Positions 51,883-62,476 are shown, numbered from the stretch's first letter. The stretch is DNA of 64,000 bases from Amycolatopsis orientalis DSM 40040 = KCTC 9412 (GCF_000478275.1 NZ_ASJB01000083.1:372001-436000); one strand, 5' to 3'. The notes: generated by a model from the sequence alone, not told the origin. Translations and numbers: made by a program.

Positions 51883-51905
51883 CTGTCGGTGCTTCGAACT
51901 AGTGT
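51883..51905 (+). promoter_or_regulatory. RecA-NDp (PafBC-type) DNA-damage promoter
   Basis: CTGTCGGTG, eight bases, TAGTGT. This matches the RecA-independent damage promoter consensus TTGTCRGTG-N8-TANNNT with one deviation (first T is C). Confidence 0.75.
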
Positions 51906-51909
51906 TCGG
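51894..51909. promoter_or_regulatory. LexA (SOS) box 1
   Basis: TCGAACTAGTGTTCGG against actinobacterial consensus TCGAAC-N4-GTTCGA; one deviation at the last base. Overlaps the -10 element of the damage promoter. Confidence 0.75.
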
Positions 51910-51919
51910 GTAGAGTTGA

Positions 51920-51935
51920 CCGAACACCAGTTCGA
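51920..51935. promoter_or_regulatory. LexA (SOS) box 2
   Basis: CCGAACACCAGTTCGA; one deviation at the first base. Centred 26 bases after box 1 and just before the ribosome site. Confidence 0.75.
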
Positions 51936-51945
51936 GGGGAAGCCG

Positions 51946-52701
51946 ATGACGATCGCACCGTTCCGCCCAGGCACGCCGCCCGTCCAGACCCTGCCGCCCG
52001 GCCGATGGCACGGCCGGATCTGGGTCTCGGACCTGCCTTTGACCAGGCCGGAGCGCTACACCGGCTGCGTCGCCGAGTTCGACCGGTCCGGCTTGTGGCC
52101 GGTGCTGATCCCGCACGACCAGCGCTTCGCGGCCAACGGCGAGGACTGGATCGACGACCGCGGCAGGCTCGCCCCCGCCGACCACCGGATCTCCTCGGTG
52201 GATCCGGCCGAGGTGCTGGCCCGCTGGTGGGACACGTCGTGCTGCGACGGCGCCTGCCTGCGCCCGTTCGGCGCGAGGTTCCCCGGCCTCGCGCGCCGCC
52301 CCTCGCGCCGCGCGGATCCGCTGGCCGAGGCGGGCAACACCGGGTCGATCCTGGCCGCGCGCGGACCGCACCGGCTCGCGCTGGTGCAGACAGAGCGGCC
52401 GGCCGACATCCCGGCGATCCTGGGCTGGACAGGCATGATCAAGGCGACCGACCAGGTCCACGAGCTGTCCGCGGTCCTGCGCAGCTGGGAAGACCGCTTC
52501 GGCGCGACACTCACGGTGCTGGGCTTCGACTCGATGGAGCTGTCGGTGGCCGCGCCGCCGCGCACCCAGGGCCGCGCGCTCACGGTCGCCGCCGAGCATC
52601 GCTCGTTCTGCCTGCCCGAATTCGCCGGTCAGCCGGGCAATCTGCGCGAGTTCGCCGCCAGTCTCGTCCAAACCCGCCGTTGGCGGTTCTCGTGGGCCTA
52701 G
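51946..52701 (+). CDS. DUF4253 protein, probably DNA-damage inducible
   Basis: 251 residues. DUF4253 family of unknown function; the C-terminal half is diagnostic (LALVQTERPADIPAILGWTG, WEDRFGATLTVLGFD, FCLPE near the end). Cys pair in TSCCDGACLRP. ATG 51946 with GAGGGGA upstream. The promoter carries a RecA-NDp element and two LexA boxes, so expression should rise on DNA damage. Related genes in other species are usually annotated only as hypothetical. Confidence 0.85.
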   Translation: MTIAPFRPGTPPVQTLPPGRWHGRIWVSDLPLTRPERYTGCVAEFDRSGLWPVLIPHDQRFAANGEDWIDDRGRLAPADHRISSVDPAEVLARWWDTSCCDGACLRPFGARFPGLARRPSRRADPLAEAGNTGSILAARGPHRLALVQTERPADIPAILGWTGMIKATDQVHELSAVLRSWEDRFGATLTVLGFDSMELSVAAPPRTQGRALTVAAEHRSFCLPEFAGQPGNLREFAASLVQTRRWRFSWA

Positions 52702-52819
52702 AGCGTGTCTCTCGAACTGAGGTTGGCTGGTCGGGTGAGGACGCGCGCTTTGAGAAACACGGCCTGAGCGGGCGTTTGCGCCGGACGGAGAGGGGGAATC
52801 AGAGCAGCGCGGAAAGGCG

Positions 52820-53635
52820 GTGATCGACGTCGCCGAGATCAGGATCGGCACTTCGGGCTGGCGCTACCCACCCTGGCGCGGGGACTTCTACCCCCGCGGC
52901 CTGGTGCAGCGGCGCGAGCTGGAGTACCTCTCCGGCCAGATGAACTCGGCCGAGATCAACGGCTCGTTCTACTCGCTGCAGCGCCCCGAGCGGTACCGCG
53001 CGTGGGCCGAGCAGACCCCGGACGACTTCGTCTTCGCCGTGAAGGGCGGCCGCTTCATCACGCATATGAAGCAGCTGCGCGACGTCGAGACGCCGCTGGC
53101 GAACTTCTTCGCCTCCGGAGTGCTGGCGCTCGGCCGGAAACTGGGGCCGTTCCTCTGGCAGCTGCCGCCGCGGCTGGCGTTCGACGCCGAGCGGGTCGAG
53201 GCGTTTTTCAAACTGTTGCCGCGCACCAGCCACGCCGCCGCGAAGCTCGCGAAGGAGCACGACGACAAACTCAAGGGCGAGGCGCACACCGATCCGAAGC
53301 CGCGCCGGAAGCTTCGGCACGCCGTCGAAGTACGGCATCCGAGTTTCGCCGAGCCCGAAAGCCTGGAGCTGTTCCGCGAGCACGGCATCGCGCTCGTGGT
53401 GGCCGACACCGCCGGGAAGTTCCCGTTCGTCGACGAGATGACGAGCGACGAATTCGCCTACGTCCGCCTGCACGGTGACGAGGAGCTGTACGTCAGCGGA
53501 TACAGCGACAAGGCCCTCGAACGATGGGCCCGCAAGATCAAAGGCTGGGATCGCGACACGTACGTCTACTTCGACAACGACGTCAAGGTCGAGGCCCCGA
53601 AGAACGCGATCACCCTCGCGAAACTCCTGGCGTGA
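52820..53635 (+). CDS. DUF72 (YecE-like) protein
   Basis: 271 residues. TIM-barrel-like DUF72: IRIGTSGWRYPPWRGDFYP, NSAEINGSFYSLQRPERYRAWA, FVFAVKGGRFITHMKQL, HAVEVRHPSF, YVRLHGDEELY and YVYFDNDVKVEAPKNA. Role uncertain; some are predicted hydrolases or nucleases. GTG 52820 with GGAAAGG upstream, 118 bases after the DUF4253 gene on the same strand; whether it shares the damage promoter is open. Confidence 0.88.
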   Translation: MIDVAEIRIGTSGWRYPPWRGDFYPRGLVQRRELEYLSGQMNSAEINGSFYSLQRPERYRAWAEQTPDDFVFAVKGGRFITHMKQLRDVETPLANFFASGVLALGRKLGPFLWQLPPRLAFDAERVEAFFKLLPRTSHAAAKLAKEHDDKLKGEAHTDPKPRRKLRHAVEVRHPSFAEPESLELFREHGIALVVADTAGKFPFVDEMTSDEFAYVRLHGDEELYVSGYSDKALERWARKIKGWDRDTYVYFDNDVKVEAPKNAITLAKLLA

Positions 53636-53755
53636 GCCGCGCACGCTGCACAGTCAGCGCGCAGTGAGCGGTGTCCTGTTAAGTGACGCATGAGGTCACG
53701 GGCGTACTCGCGTGCTGCGACTGGGGGTCGGCACGCCGGGCGCCCGTGCCTCACC

Positions 53756-56584
53756 TCAGTGCCTGACCTCGCCGCCGACGAGTGCGGCCAGCTTCGTCCG
53801 GACGTCCTCGGCGTCCGGATGCGAAAGCTCGGTCAACACCCGCACCGACCGCAGCCAGCACTCCCGCGCCGACGAGGGATCACCGAGCCGCAGATGGATC
53901 GCACCGAGCTGGGCCAGCACGTCGGCCGCCTCGTACAGCTCGCCGTGGGCGAAGAACATCTCCACGGCTCGCCGCATGCAGGCGACGCCCTCGTCGTTGC
54001 GGCCGAGCCCGACGAGCGCGATGCCCTTGGTGTGGAAGGTGAACCGGGCTTCGTCGGGCAAGGCGTGCGCCCGCAGGGCCAGGGCCTGGTCGGCGAGGTC
54101 GAGTGCCTGCCCGTACCGCCCGTCGCCGGCGCAGATGTCGCCGAGCGCCTGCAGCGCGTCGGCCTCCATCCCGGAGCCGACGTTGTGCTCCCGGATGAAC
54201 CGCAGGGCCTGGGTCCCGTACTCCCACGCGATCCGGCCGCCTTCGGCGTTCCGGCTGGCCAGCGTGAGGTTGTACAGACCGCGTGCCTCACCCTCGCGAT
54301 CGCCGACCAGCCGCTGCAGTTCGACCACCTGTTTCAGGTAGGCGACGCTGTCCTCGTACTGGCGTGCCACCCCGCAGGCGACGCCGAGCCCGCTCAGCAT
54401 CGCGGCCTCACCGGGCCGGTCCCCCGCGTCCCGGGCGGCGCGCAGGGCGACGTCGAACACCGAACGCCAGTCCTCCAGCCGTGCCCGCACGATGAAGAAC
54501 GACTGGAGCAGCCAGGCGAGCTGCCAGCACTCCTGGTGCCGTTGTTCGCGGTACGCGACGTTCACGGCCGCGATGAGGTTGCCGCACTCCTCGTCGAACC
54601 AGTCCAGCGCCTGGTCGTAGTGGCCGAATCTCAGCCCCGCGCCCGCGAACCGTTCGGGCTCGATGAGCCGGTAGTGCCGCTCCGGGCGCAGCAGCCGCGA
54701 CGCGTTCAGCGCCGAAGCCAGCGAAGCGTGCAGCCATCTGTCCAGGACCTCCGCCCGGACGCCGGGCCCGTCCACCTTCGCCGAGAGTTCCGCCGCGTAC
54801 GCGCGGATCAGGTCATGGAACTGGTACCGGCCGGGGCGGGATCGCGCGATCAGATGCGCCGAGGCCAGCTTCGAAAGATCCGTATGCGCTTCCGCGAAGT
54901 CGACCCCGGCCACCGCCGCGGCCGTGGGAACGCTGAAGTCGCCGCCGGTCGGCAGGCCGAGCAGGCGCAGCATCCGCGCGGCACGCTCGTCGAGGGCCCG
55001 GTACGAGTACGAGAAGACGGCGCGGATGTTCGTTTCGTCGCCGTCGGCGAGGTCGAACGAACCCAGCCTGTCCTGTTCGGTCTCCAGCAGCCGGACGAAG
55101 TCCCGCACGCTGAGGTCCGGGAACTGCGCGGCCCGCACCGCGAGGATTCGGATCGCCAGCGGCAGCCCGCCGCAGTACCGGACGAACCGCTCGGTGGCGT
55201 CGGGATCCTCGGCCACCCGCTCCGGCCCGATCGTCGAGGCGACGAGGGCGATCGCGTCCTCGTCCGGCAGCTCCTCCAGCGCGACGCGGCGCGCGCCGTG
55301 GGTCGCCACGAGCGCCTGCAACTGCCAGCGGCTGGTCACCAGCACCAGACAGCCCGGCCCGGGCAGCAACGGCCGGATCTGCTCGGTACTCGCGGCGTTG
55401 TCCAGCAGGATCAGCATCCGGCGGCCGGCGCTGTAGGTGCGCCAGGTCGCCGCGCGGCCGTCGACGTCCGCCGGGATCCGGTCGGCCGGGACGCCGACGG
55501 ACGCGAGCATGGTTTCGAGCGCGGTGGCGGGCTCCACCGGATCGCCGGGACCGTATCCGCGCAGGTTGAGGTACACCTGCCCGCCGTGGAACTGCTCGCC
55601 GACCTCGTGCGCGAAATGGACGGCGAGCGTCGTCTTGCCGATGCCGCCCATTCCCTCGATCGACGCGATGGGCGTGGATCTCCCGGTGTCCAGCGCCTCC
55701 GGGACGAGTTCGTGCAGTGCCTTGAGGTCGCGCTGGCGCCCCGAGAAGACCCGGAGATCAGTCGGGAGCTGGCGTGGGATCAGCGGTTCGGCGCCGAGCC
55801 GGTACCGCGTCAGCTCGGAGTCCAATGTGGTCTCGGCGGAGTCCTCGCCGGTCAAGATCGCCTGGTGCGCGCGCTGCAGCGACGCGCCGGGGTCCAGGCC
55901 GAGCTCCTCGGCCAGCACCGCGCCGATCCGGCGGTAGACGTTCAGGGCCTCGGCCTGCCTGCCGGAGCGGTACAGCGCGATCATCAGCTGTTCGTGCAGG
56001 CGTTCCCGCAGCGGGTTTTCGCGGCACAACCTGGTCAGCTCGGGAACGACGGTGGCGTGGTCGCCGAGGGAGAGGAGCGCGTCCGCCCACTGCTCGCGGA
56101 CGCGAAGGCGCTCCTCGCCCAGCTGGTCGGCTTCGTCCCGAAGCAGCGCTTCGGAATGGACGTTCTGGAGGGCCGGGCCGCGCCATTCGGACAACGCGGC
56201 CGCGAACCTGTCCGCGGCCAGCCGCGGGTCGCCGCCCCTGGCGGCCTCGGCCCCCGCCGCGGCCAAGGCTCGGAACCGGGCGAGGTCGAGCAGGTTCTCG
56301 TCGAGTTCGAGCAGGTAGCCGCCGCGTTCGGTGCGGATGGTGACCTCGTCGCCGAGCGCGCGGCGGACCCGCAGGATGTAGGTCTGCAGGGCGCCCTTGG
56401 ACCGCCGCCGGTCGTCCGGCCACAGCCAGCGGCCCAGCTCCTCGACCGGCACCACACTGTTCGCGCGCAGCAAAAGGCCGGCCAGCACGATGAGCGGCCT
56501 GCTGCCGCCCAGGGGCACCGGCAACCCGTCCGCCGTGACCTCGGTGGGCCCCAGCACGCGAAAGTCGAGCGCCACGCCGCTCAT
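53756..56584 (-). CDS. AfsR/SARP-type regulator with NB-ARC and TPR domains
   Basis: 942 residues. A winged-helix DNA-binding domain (residues 1-95, FRVLGPTEVTADGLPVPLGG), a bacterial transcriptional activator domain (~100-245, WRGPALQNVHSEALL), an NB-ARC STAND ATPase with Walker A GMGGIGKTTLAV and MLILLDNAAS, and C-terminal TPR-type repeats. STAND activators of secondary metabolism share this layout. No biosynthetic genes are next to it, so the target is unknown. ATG 56584 chosen; the frame continues into menC on the other strand. Divergent from menC by 57 bases. Confidence 0.92.
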   Translation of the reverse strand: MSGVALDFRVLGPTEVTADGLPVPLGGSRPLIVLAGLLLRANSVVPVEELGRWLWPDDRRRSKGALQTYILRVRRALGDEVTIRTERGGYLLELDENLLDLARFRALAAAGAEAARGGDPRLAADRFAAALSEWRGPALQNVHSEALLRDEADQLGEERLRVREQWADALLSLGDHATVVPELTRLCRENPLRERLHEQLMIALYRSGRQAEALNVYRRIGAVLAEELGLDPGASLQRAHQAILTGEDSAETTLDSELTRYRLGAEPLIPRQLPTDLRVFSGRQRDLKALHELVPEALDTGRSTPIASIEGMGGIGKTTLAVHFAHEVGEQFHGGQVYLNLRGYGPGDPVEPATALETMLASVGVPADRIPADVDGRAATWRTYSAGRRMLILLDNAASTEQIRPLLPGPGCLVLVTSRWQLQALVATHGARRVALEELPDEDAIALVASTIGPERVAEDPDATERFVRYCGGLPLAIRILAVRAAQFPDLSVRDFVRLLETEQDRLGSFDLADGDETNIRAVFSYSYRALDERAARMLRLLGLPTGGDFSVPTAAAVAGVDFAEAHTDLSKLASAHLIARSRPGRYQFHDLIRAYAAELSAKVDGPGVRAEVLDRWLHASLASALNASRLLRPERHYRLIEPERFAGAGLRFGHYDQALDWFDEECGNLIAAVNVAYREQRHQECWQLAWLLQSFFIVRARLEDWRSVFDVALRAARDAGDRPGEAAMLSGLGVACGVARQYEDSVAYLKQVVELQRLVGDREGEARGLYNLTLASRNAEGGRIAWEYGTQALRFIREHNVGSGMEADALQALGDICAGDGRYGQALDLADQALALRAHALPDEARFTFHTKGIALVGLGRNDEGVACMRRAVEMFFAHGELYEAADVLAQLGAIHLRLGDPSSARECWLRSVRVLTELSHPDAEDVRTKLAALVGGEVRH

Positions 56585-56641
56585 TCTGGCCGGGATCGGG
56601 CGAAACGGCACGCGCCGGGTGCGGTGGCATGATCGGCGTCG

Positions 56642-57586
56642 ATGGACGTCTACGCGATCCCCCTGCGCACCCGCTTCCGCGGGATCACGGTCCGTGAAGG
56701 ACTGCTGATCCACGGTGCGGCCGGCTGGGGCGAGTTCTGCCCGTTCTCCGACTACTCGGACGCCGAAAGCGCGCCGTGGCTGGCGTCCGCGCTGGAGGCG
56801 AGCGAATACGGGTGGCCGTCGCCGGTGCGGGACAGCGTCGAGGTGAACGCGACCGTCCCGGTGGTGTCGGCCAAGACGGCGTACGACCTCGTGTCGGCCT
56901 CGGGCTGTCGCACGGCGAAGGTGAAGGTCGCCGACCCGCGGGTGAGCCTCGCCGAGGACTGCGCCCGGGTGGAGGCGGTGCGAGCCGCGCTGGGCCCGTC
57001 AGGCGCGATTCGCGTCGACGCGAACACGGCCTGGGACGTGGACACCGCGATCAAGGCCATCCGCGAGCTGAACCGCGCGGCGGGCGGCCTGGAATACGTC
57101 GAGCAGCCGTGCCCGTCGATCGAGGAACTGGCCGCCGTCCGGCGCCGGGTCGGCGTGCGGATCGCCGCCGACGAATCCATCCGCCGGGCCGAAGACCCGC
57201 TCAAGGTGGCCGTGGCGGGGGCGGCCGACGTGGCGGTGCTGAAGGTCGCGCCGCTGGGCGGGGTCCGGCGCGCGCTGGAGGTCGCCGAGGCCTGCGGTCT
57301 GCCGTGCGTGGTGTCCTCCGCCGTCGAGACGAGTGTCGGCCTCGCCGCCGGGCTGGCCCTCGCGGGCGCACTGCCCACTTTGGACTTCGCCTGCGGGCTG
57401 GGCACGATGTCGTTGCTGACCGGGGATGTCTGCGGCAGTTCACTGTCCCCTGTGGACGGTCGACTGCCGGTGCCGCTCCAGGCGCCGGAACCGGATCTGT
57501 TCGGCGTGCACGCCGCCGCCCCGGAGGTCCGCGCGGCCTGGCTGGACCGCTTCACCCGGGTCCGCGCCCACCTCCAGACGCCATGA
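56642..57586 (+). CDS. menC: o-Succinylbenzoate synthase MenC
   Basis: 314 residues, enolase superfamily. Acid-base Lys in TAKVKVAD, metal ligands in RVDANTAW, YVEQP and AADES, and the second Lys in VLKVAPLGG. Makes o-succinylbenzoate for menaquinone. Starts ATG 56642. The stop codon TGA (57584-57586) is part of the palindrome at 57580, whose ATGA supplies it, so the end of the protein may have been reset by the repeat. Confidence 0.93.
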   Translation: MDVYAIPLRTRFRGITVREGLLIHGAAGWGEFCPFSDYSDAESAPWLASALEASEYGWPSPVRDSVEVNATVPVVSAKTAYDLVSASGCRTAKVKVADPRVSLAEDCARVEAVRAALGPSGAIRVDANTAWDVDTAIKAIRELNRAAGGLEYVEQPCPSIEELAAVRRRVGVRIAADESIRRAEDPLKVAVAGAADVAVLKVAPLGGVRRALEVAEACGLPCVVSSAVETSVGLAAGLALAGALPTLDFACGLGTMSLLTGDVCGSSLSPVDGRLPVPLQAPEPDLFGVHAAAPEVRAAWLDRFTRVRAHLQTP

Positions 57587-57632
57587 AAGGTCCTTTCCTT
57601 GCAAATTTCGCAAGGAAAGGACCTTTCATGGC
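57580..57632. repeat. 53-base palindrome, family B copy 2
   Basis: Same element as 6423-6475: GCCATGAAAGGTCC ... GGACCTTTCATGGC, with one change in the centre. It overlaps the last seven bases of menC and lies between menC and the convergent M23 peptidase gene. Confidence 0.92.
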
Positions 57633-57645
57633 GTTCTCCGCAAGA

Positions 57646-58554
57646 TCAGCCGCAGTGCTCCAGCGGGGATTCGTAGCTGACGGAACCCGCCGAGCCGCCC
57701 CACCTGACGCATTTGGCACCGGCGGCCGCGCTCACCGGACCGGCGTAGTACTCGAAGCTGCCGGAGTCGGTCTTCCTGGCCGAACCCTCCACTTCGAGGA
57801 AGGCCGAAACCGCGCTGCCGCTGCCGACGGAGGTCGCCTTGATGGTGGTGACACAGTTGTTCTTGGTCGTGCCGTTGTACAGCAGGTACGTGGTCGCGGC
57901 GCTGCCGAGCGCCTGCGAGTCGATCACCGAGTAGCCGTCGCCGCACACCTCGACGGCGTCATACGGGTTGGGGTTCCCGCTGCCGCTGCAGGTGTTCTTC
58001 GAGGTCACGTTGGCGTTGGGGTAGCCGAACTTCACCCCGTTGAAGTACGCGGGCTTGATGTTGTCCGGCCACGACGCGTCGTTGGTGCGGACTTCGTAGT
58101 GCAGGTGGGGGCTGATGTTGTTGCCGGGCTTGGAGGTGTTGCCGACCTCGCCGATCTTCTGCCCCTGCGCGACCTGCGCGCCGACCGCGACCGAGCGCAC
58201 CTTCAGATGCGCGTAGTAGGTCGACCACCCCCCACCGTGGTCGATCTTGACCAGGTTGCCGAAGCCGTTCGCAGAACCCTGGTGCGCCGAGGTGACCACC
58301 TTGCCCGCGGCCGCGGCGACGACGGGGTCGCCAAGGTCCGCGTCCGCGGAACCACCGCGGTTGAAGTCGATTTCGTAGGCCCGGTGCGCACTGCTGTTGT
58401 CGTTGTCGCCGTTCCACACCTGGTTGCAGGGGAACGGAAGCTGGAAGTTGGGACGCGGACCGACGGCGGCTTCGGCCGACGTCGCGGTGATCGCCAGCCC
58501 GGCCATGCCCAGCAGCGCGGTGGCGGCCGCGGTGACCACTCGTCTGAATCTCAT
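57646..58554 (-). CDS. Secreted M23 metallopeptidase
   Basis: 302 residues. Signal peptide ends near TSAEAA. M23 (LytM-like) domain: AHRAYEIDFNRGG, VKIDHGGGWSTYYAHL and SPHLHYEVR carry the zinc ligands (HxH in HLHYE). A C-terminal ~110-residue domain has four cysteines and may bind the cell wall. ATG 58554 with AAAGGA six bases before. Likely a peptidoglycan hydrolase. Confidence 0.92.
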   Translation of the reverse strand: MRFRRVVTAAATALLGMAGLAITATSAEAAVGPRPNFQLPFPCNQVWNGDNDNSSAHRAYEIDFNRGGSADADLGDPVVAAAAGKVVTSAHQGSANGFGNLVKIDHGGGWSTYYAHLKVRSVAVGAQVAQGQKIGEVGNTSKPGNNISPHLHYEVRTNDASWPDNIKPAYFNGVKFGYPNANVTSKNTCSGSGNPNPYDAVEVCGDGYSVIDSQALGSAATTYLLYNGTTKNNCVTTIKATSVGSGSAVSAFLEVEGSARKTDSGSFEYYAGPVSAAAGAKCVRWGGSAGSVSYESPLEHCG

Positions 58555-58712
58555 CGGATGTCCTTTCTCGGCGTTTCGTGAGAAGCGTCCCGAAAGGGCG
58601 TACAAGTGAGATACAAACGACCACGAGCCCTCCCGGCCGAGGGGTGCCAGGAGGACTCGTGTCGCCGCCGCACCGGATCCGTCCGCGTCTTCCCCGTTCC
58701 GGTGCGGGTGTT

Positions 58713-59372
58713 TCAGCCGACCCGCTCGATGGTGGCCCGGCGGATCAGGAACTTCCCCGGTTCACGGACCTGTTCGAAGGCCGCGTTGTTCAGCAGCGCG
58801 CAACTCCCGGAAACGCCGGTGACCTCGACCGTCGTGGACTTCGCGTTGTCCAGGTTCGTCACCTTCAGTTTGGTGCCCGCCGGGAACTCGCTGCTGGACG
58901 CGGCGGGCGCGCCGCCCTCGCCGGACAGCGTCACCGTGGAGCCCGGGCAGACGACCTCACCGCCCCCTGTATCCACGGCCATCTCGTCCTCCCCCGCCAT
59001 GGCGTCGTCCATCCCGGCGGCCTGCTCGGCGGCCTCCTCGGCCTCGTCGGCGGCCTGGTTCTGTTCCTGTTTCCCACCGTCGGCCCGCACGTTCTCGGTA
59101 CAGCCCGCGGTCTGACGGCGCTGCTGGATGAGGTCGACGACGGCCTGCCGGTTCGCGATCCGCGCGCCGGAGAGCGCGTCCGGGTTCGACTGCTGTCCGG
59201 CGATGAAGTTCAGGTTGTTCCGGAGGGCGGTGTCGAGTCCCTGACAGTTTTCCGCGGCCTGCCCGTCCGGGGTGCTCACCGCGAACATCGTCGCGGCGAT
59301 GGCGGCCACCCCGAGTACGGACGCGAGGCCGACCGTCGCGCGCTTGCGGTGTTTCCCGGCGCTCTTCATCAT
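58713..59372 (-). CDS. Secreted protein with acidic linker, unknown
   Basis: 219 residues. Signal peptide (ASVLGVAAIAATMFAVSTPD) followed by a helical segment with CQGLDTALRNNLNFIAGQQS, an acidic Ala/Glu stretch (AADEAEEAAEQAAG) and a beta-rich end (VCPGSTVTLSGEGG). Two Cys pairs. No domain recognised. ATG 59372 with GGAGG seven bases upstream. Confidence 0.75.
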   Translation of the reverse strand: MMKSAGKHRKRATVGLASVLGVAAIAATMFAVSTPDGQAAENCQGLDTALRNNLNFIAGQQSNPDALSGARIANRQAVVDLIQQRRQTAGCTENVRADGGKQEQNQAADEAEEAAEQAAGMDDAMAGEDEMAVDTGGGEVVCPGSTVTLSGEGGAPAASSSEFPAGTKLKVTNLDNAKSTTVEVTGVSGSCALLNNAAFEQVREPGKFLIRRATIERVG

Positions 59373-59449
59373 CCGTGTTCCTCCGGTCTGGTTCCTCCTC
59401 ACCCACATCTGGAGATACGGTCGGATAACGAAAGTGGTTCAAACCGATT

Positions 59450-60244
59450 TCAGCCGAGCCACGGCTTGGCGATCCGCGCGTACGTGCCGTCGTTCAGCAC
59501 CAGGCGCAGCCATTGGTCGGCCCACTCCTTGAACACGATGTCGCGCGGCAGAAGGTACGCCTTCTCCGAGAAGGTGAACGGCTCGTCGGGATGCACCGCG
59601 CACAGTCGCGGATTCTGCTTTGCCTGCCAACGGGTTTCGGTCGCGTCGGTGATCATCAGGTCGGCGCGGCCCGCCATGATCTCGGCGAAGATCGTGTTGT
59701 TGTCCGGATGCCGCACGATGGTCGCCCGCTTGAGATTGGCGTCGGCGAACTGTTCGTTGGTACCGCCCGGATTCACGATCGCCCGGACGCCCGGCTGGTC
59801 GATCTGTTCCAGCGTCTGGAACCGTTTTTCGTTCTCGCACAAGGTGATCGGCGTCTTGCCGTCACGCAGATAGGGATCGGTGTAAAAACCCTTCTTGGCG
59901 CGGTCCAAGGTCACCGAAACCCCGCCCATCGCGAGATCGCATTTCCGCCCGACGTCGTCGGCGATCGCCTTCCAGGTGGTCTGAACCAGTCGCAGGCGGA
60001 CGCCGAGCCGCCGGGCGAGATCGCCCGCGAGGTCGATGTCGATCCCGCTCCACGCGCCGGCCGCGTCGCGGTAGGTGAACGGGCGATAGTCGCCCGTGGA
60101 GCACACGCGGATCTCGCCGCGGGACTGAACGACGTCGAGTCTGCTCTGCGCGCCGTACCCCTCGGGCGCGGCACTGGCCGAGCCGATTCCCAGCACGGTC
60201 AGCACCGCGACCCCGAACGTGAGCACCTTCGCCTTGATCGTCAT
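59450..60244 (-). CDS. pheC: Secreted cyclohexadienyl dehydratase (PheC-like)
   Basis: 264 residues with a Sec signal peptide (cleavage near ASAAPEG). The body is a solute-binding-protein fold but matches Pseudomonas cyclohexadienyl dehydratase closely: CSTGDYRPFTYRD, YLRDGKTPITLCENEKRFQT, LEQIDQPGVRAIVNPGGTNE, MITDATETRWQA, FSEKAYLLPRD. It should convert prephenate to phenylpyruvate (or arogenate to phenylalanine) outside the cytoplasm. A plain amino-acid binding protein is the alternative, but the run of PheC motifs is strong. ATG 60244. Confidence 0.82.
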   Translation of the reverse strand: MTIKAKVLTFGVAVLTVLGIGSASAAPEGYGAQSRLDVVQSRGEIRVCSTGDYRPFTYRDAAGAWSGIDIDLAGDLARRLGVRLRLVQTTWKAIADDVGRKCDLAMGGVSVTLDRAKKGFYTDPYLRDGKTPITLCENEKRFQTLEQIDQPGVRAIVNPGGTNEQFADANLKRATIVRHPDNNTIFAEIMAGRADLMITDATETRWQAKQNPRLCAVHPDEPFTFSEKAYLLPRDIVFKEWADQWLRLVLNDGTYARIAKPWLG

Positions 60245-60363
60245 CACCGCATTTTCCACACTCCGGGGCAGCCGCGCACCCATCCCTGAGGGGTCGGATT
60301 CCAGGGTCGGCTCGGGGCCGTTCCCCGATGTGCGGAGGGGCGGTCCCGGGCGAATATCGAGTC

Positions 60364-60588
60364 ATGACGAACAGCGTGTACACCCCTCAGTCCACCAAGA
60401 AGCTCTTCCGCAGCCGGACCGACAAGATGCTCGCGGGCGTCGCCGGCGGCTGGGCCGCCTACCTCGGCGTCGACGCCGCGATCCTGCGCATCGCCCTCGT
60501 GGCGAGCGTCTTCTTCACCGCCGGGTTCGCGATCCCGGTCTACGTCGCCGCGTGGGTCCTGACCCCGGAGCAACCGGGCGAGTCCTGA
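60364..60588 (+). CDS. Small PspC-domain membrane protein
   Basis: 74 residues. PspC: LFRSRTDKMLAGVAGGWAAY and a membrane segment with YVAAWVLTPEQ. Possibly a small membrane-stress protein. ATG 60364; divergent from pheC by 119 bases. Confidence 0.88.
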   Translation: MTNSVYTPQSTKKLFRSRTDKMLAGVAGGWAAYLGVDAAILRIALVASVFFTAGFAIPVYVAAWVLTPEQPGES

Positions 60589-60629
60589 ACGGAGACGGAC
60601 GCCGCGCGCAGGGGACGCGGCGTCCGCAC

Positions 60630-60659
60630 GGATCGCGTTTAGCGGGCTAAACGCGATCC
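60630..60659. repeat. Palindrome family E, copy 3
   Basis: GATCGCGTTTAG, CGGG, CTAAACGCGATC; 13-base stem including the outer G-C pair. Same core as 51820. Confidence 0.85.
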
Positions 60660-60685
60660 AGGGGGTGAGGGGTAGGGGGTGGCGT

Positions 60686-60715
60686 AAGGCCCGGACATGG
60701 GGATGTCCGGGCCTT
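60686..60715. terminator. Hairpin after pspC
   Basis: AAGGCCCGGACAT, GGGG, ATGTCCGGGCCTT: perfect 13-base stem followed by TCG. Confidence 0.75.
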
Positions 60716-60730
60716 TCGCCGTACGCGGGG

Positions 60731-60752
60731 AGCAAGGGACCTTTGCTATCGC
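60731..60752. repeat. 22-base dispersed hairpin, copy 3
   Basis: Identical to 6332 and 26071. Lies between the convergent pspC and groEL genes. Confidence 0.85.
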
Positions 60753-60791
60753 GCCGCCAGCGCTTGGATCCGCGCCGGTCACGGCATGAGA

Positions 60792-60824
60792 AAAGCCCGG
60801 ACGCGCGAGGCGCGTCCGGGCTTT
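60792..60824 (-). terminator. groEL terminator
   Basis: AAAGCCCGGACGCG and CGCGTCCGGGCTTT with a short loop, 24 bases from the end of groEL; ends with a T run when read on either strand. Confidence 0.85.
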
Positions 60825-60847
60825 CCGGTGGTACTACAGGCTCGAAC

Positions 60848-62476
<1,629 letters not shown>

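Noticed and set aside
53690..56632. 980-residue open frame on the plus strand
   Set aside because: Antisense shadow of the AfsR/SARP regulator, which has clear domains.
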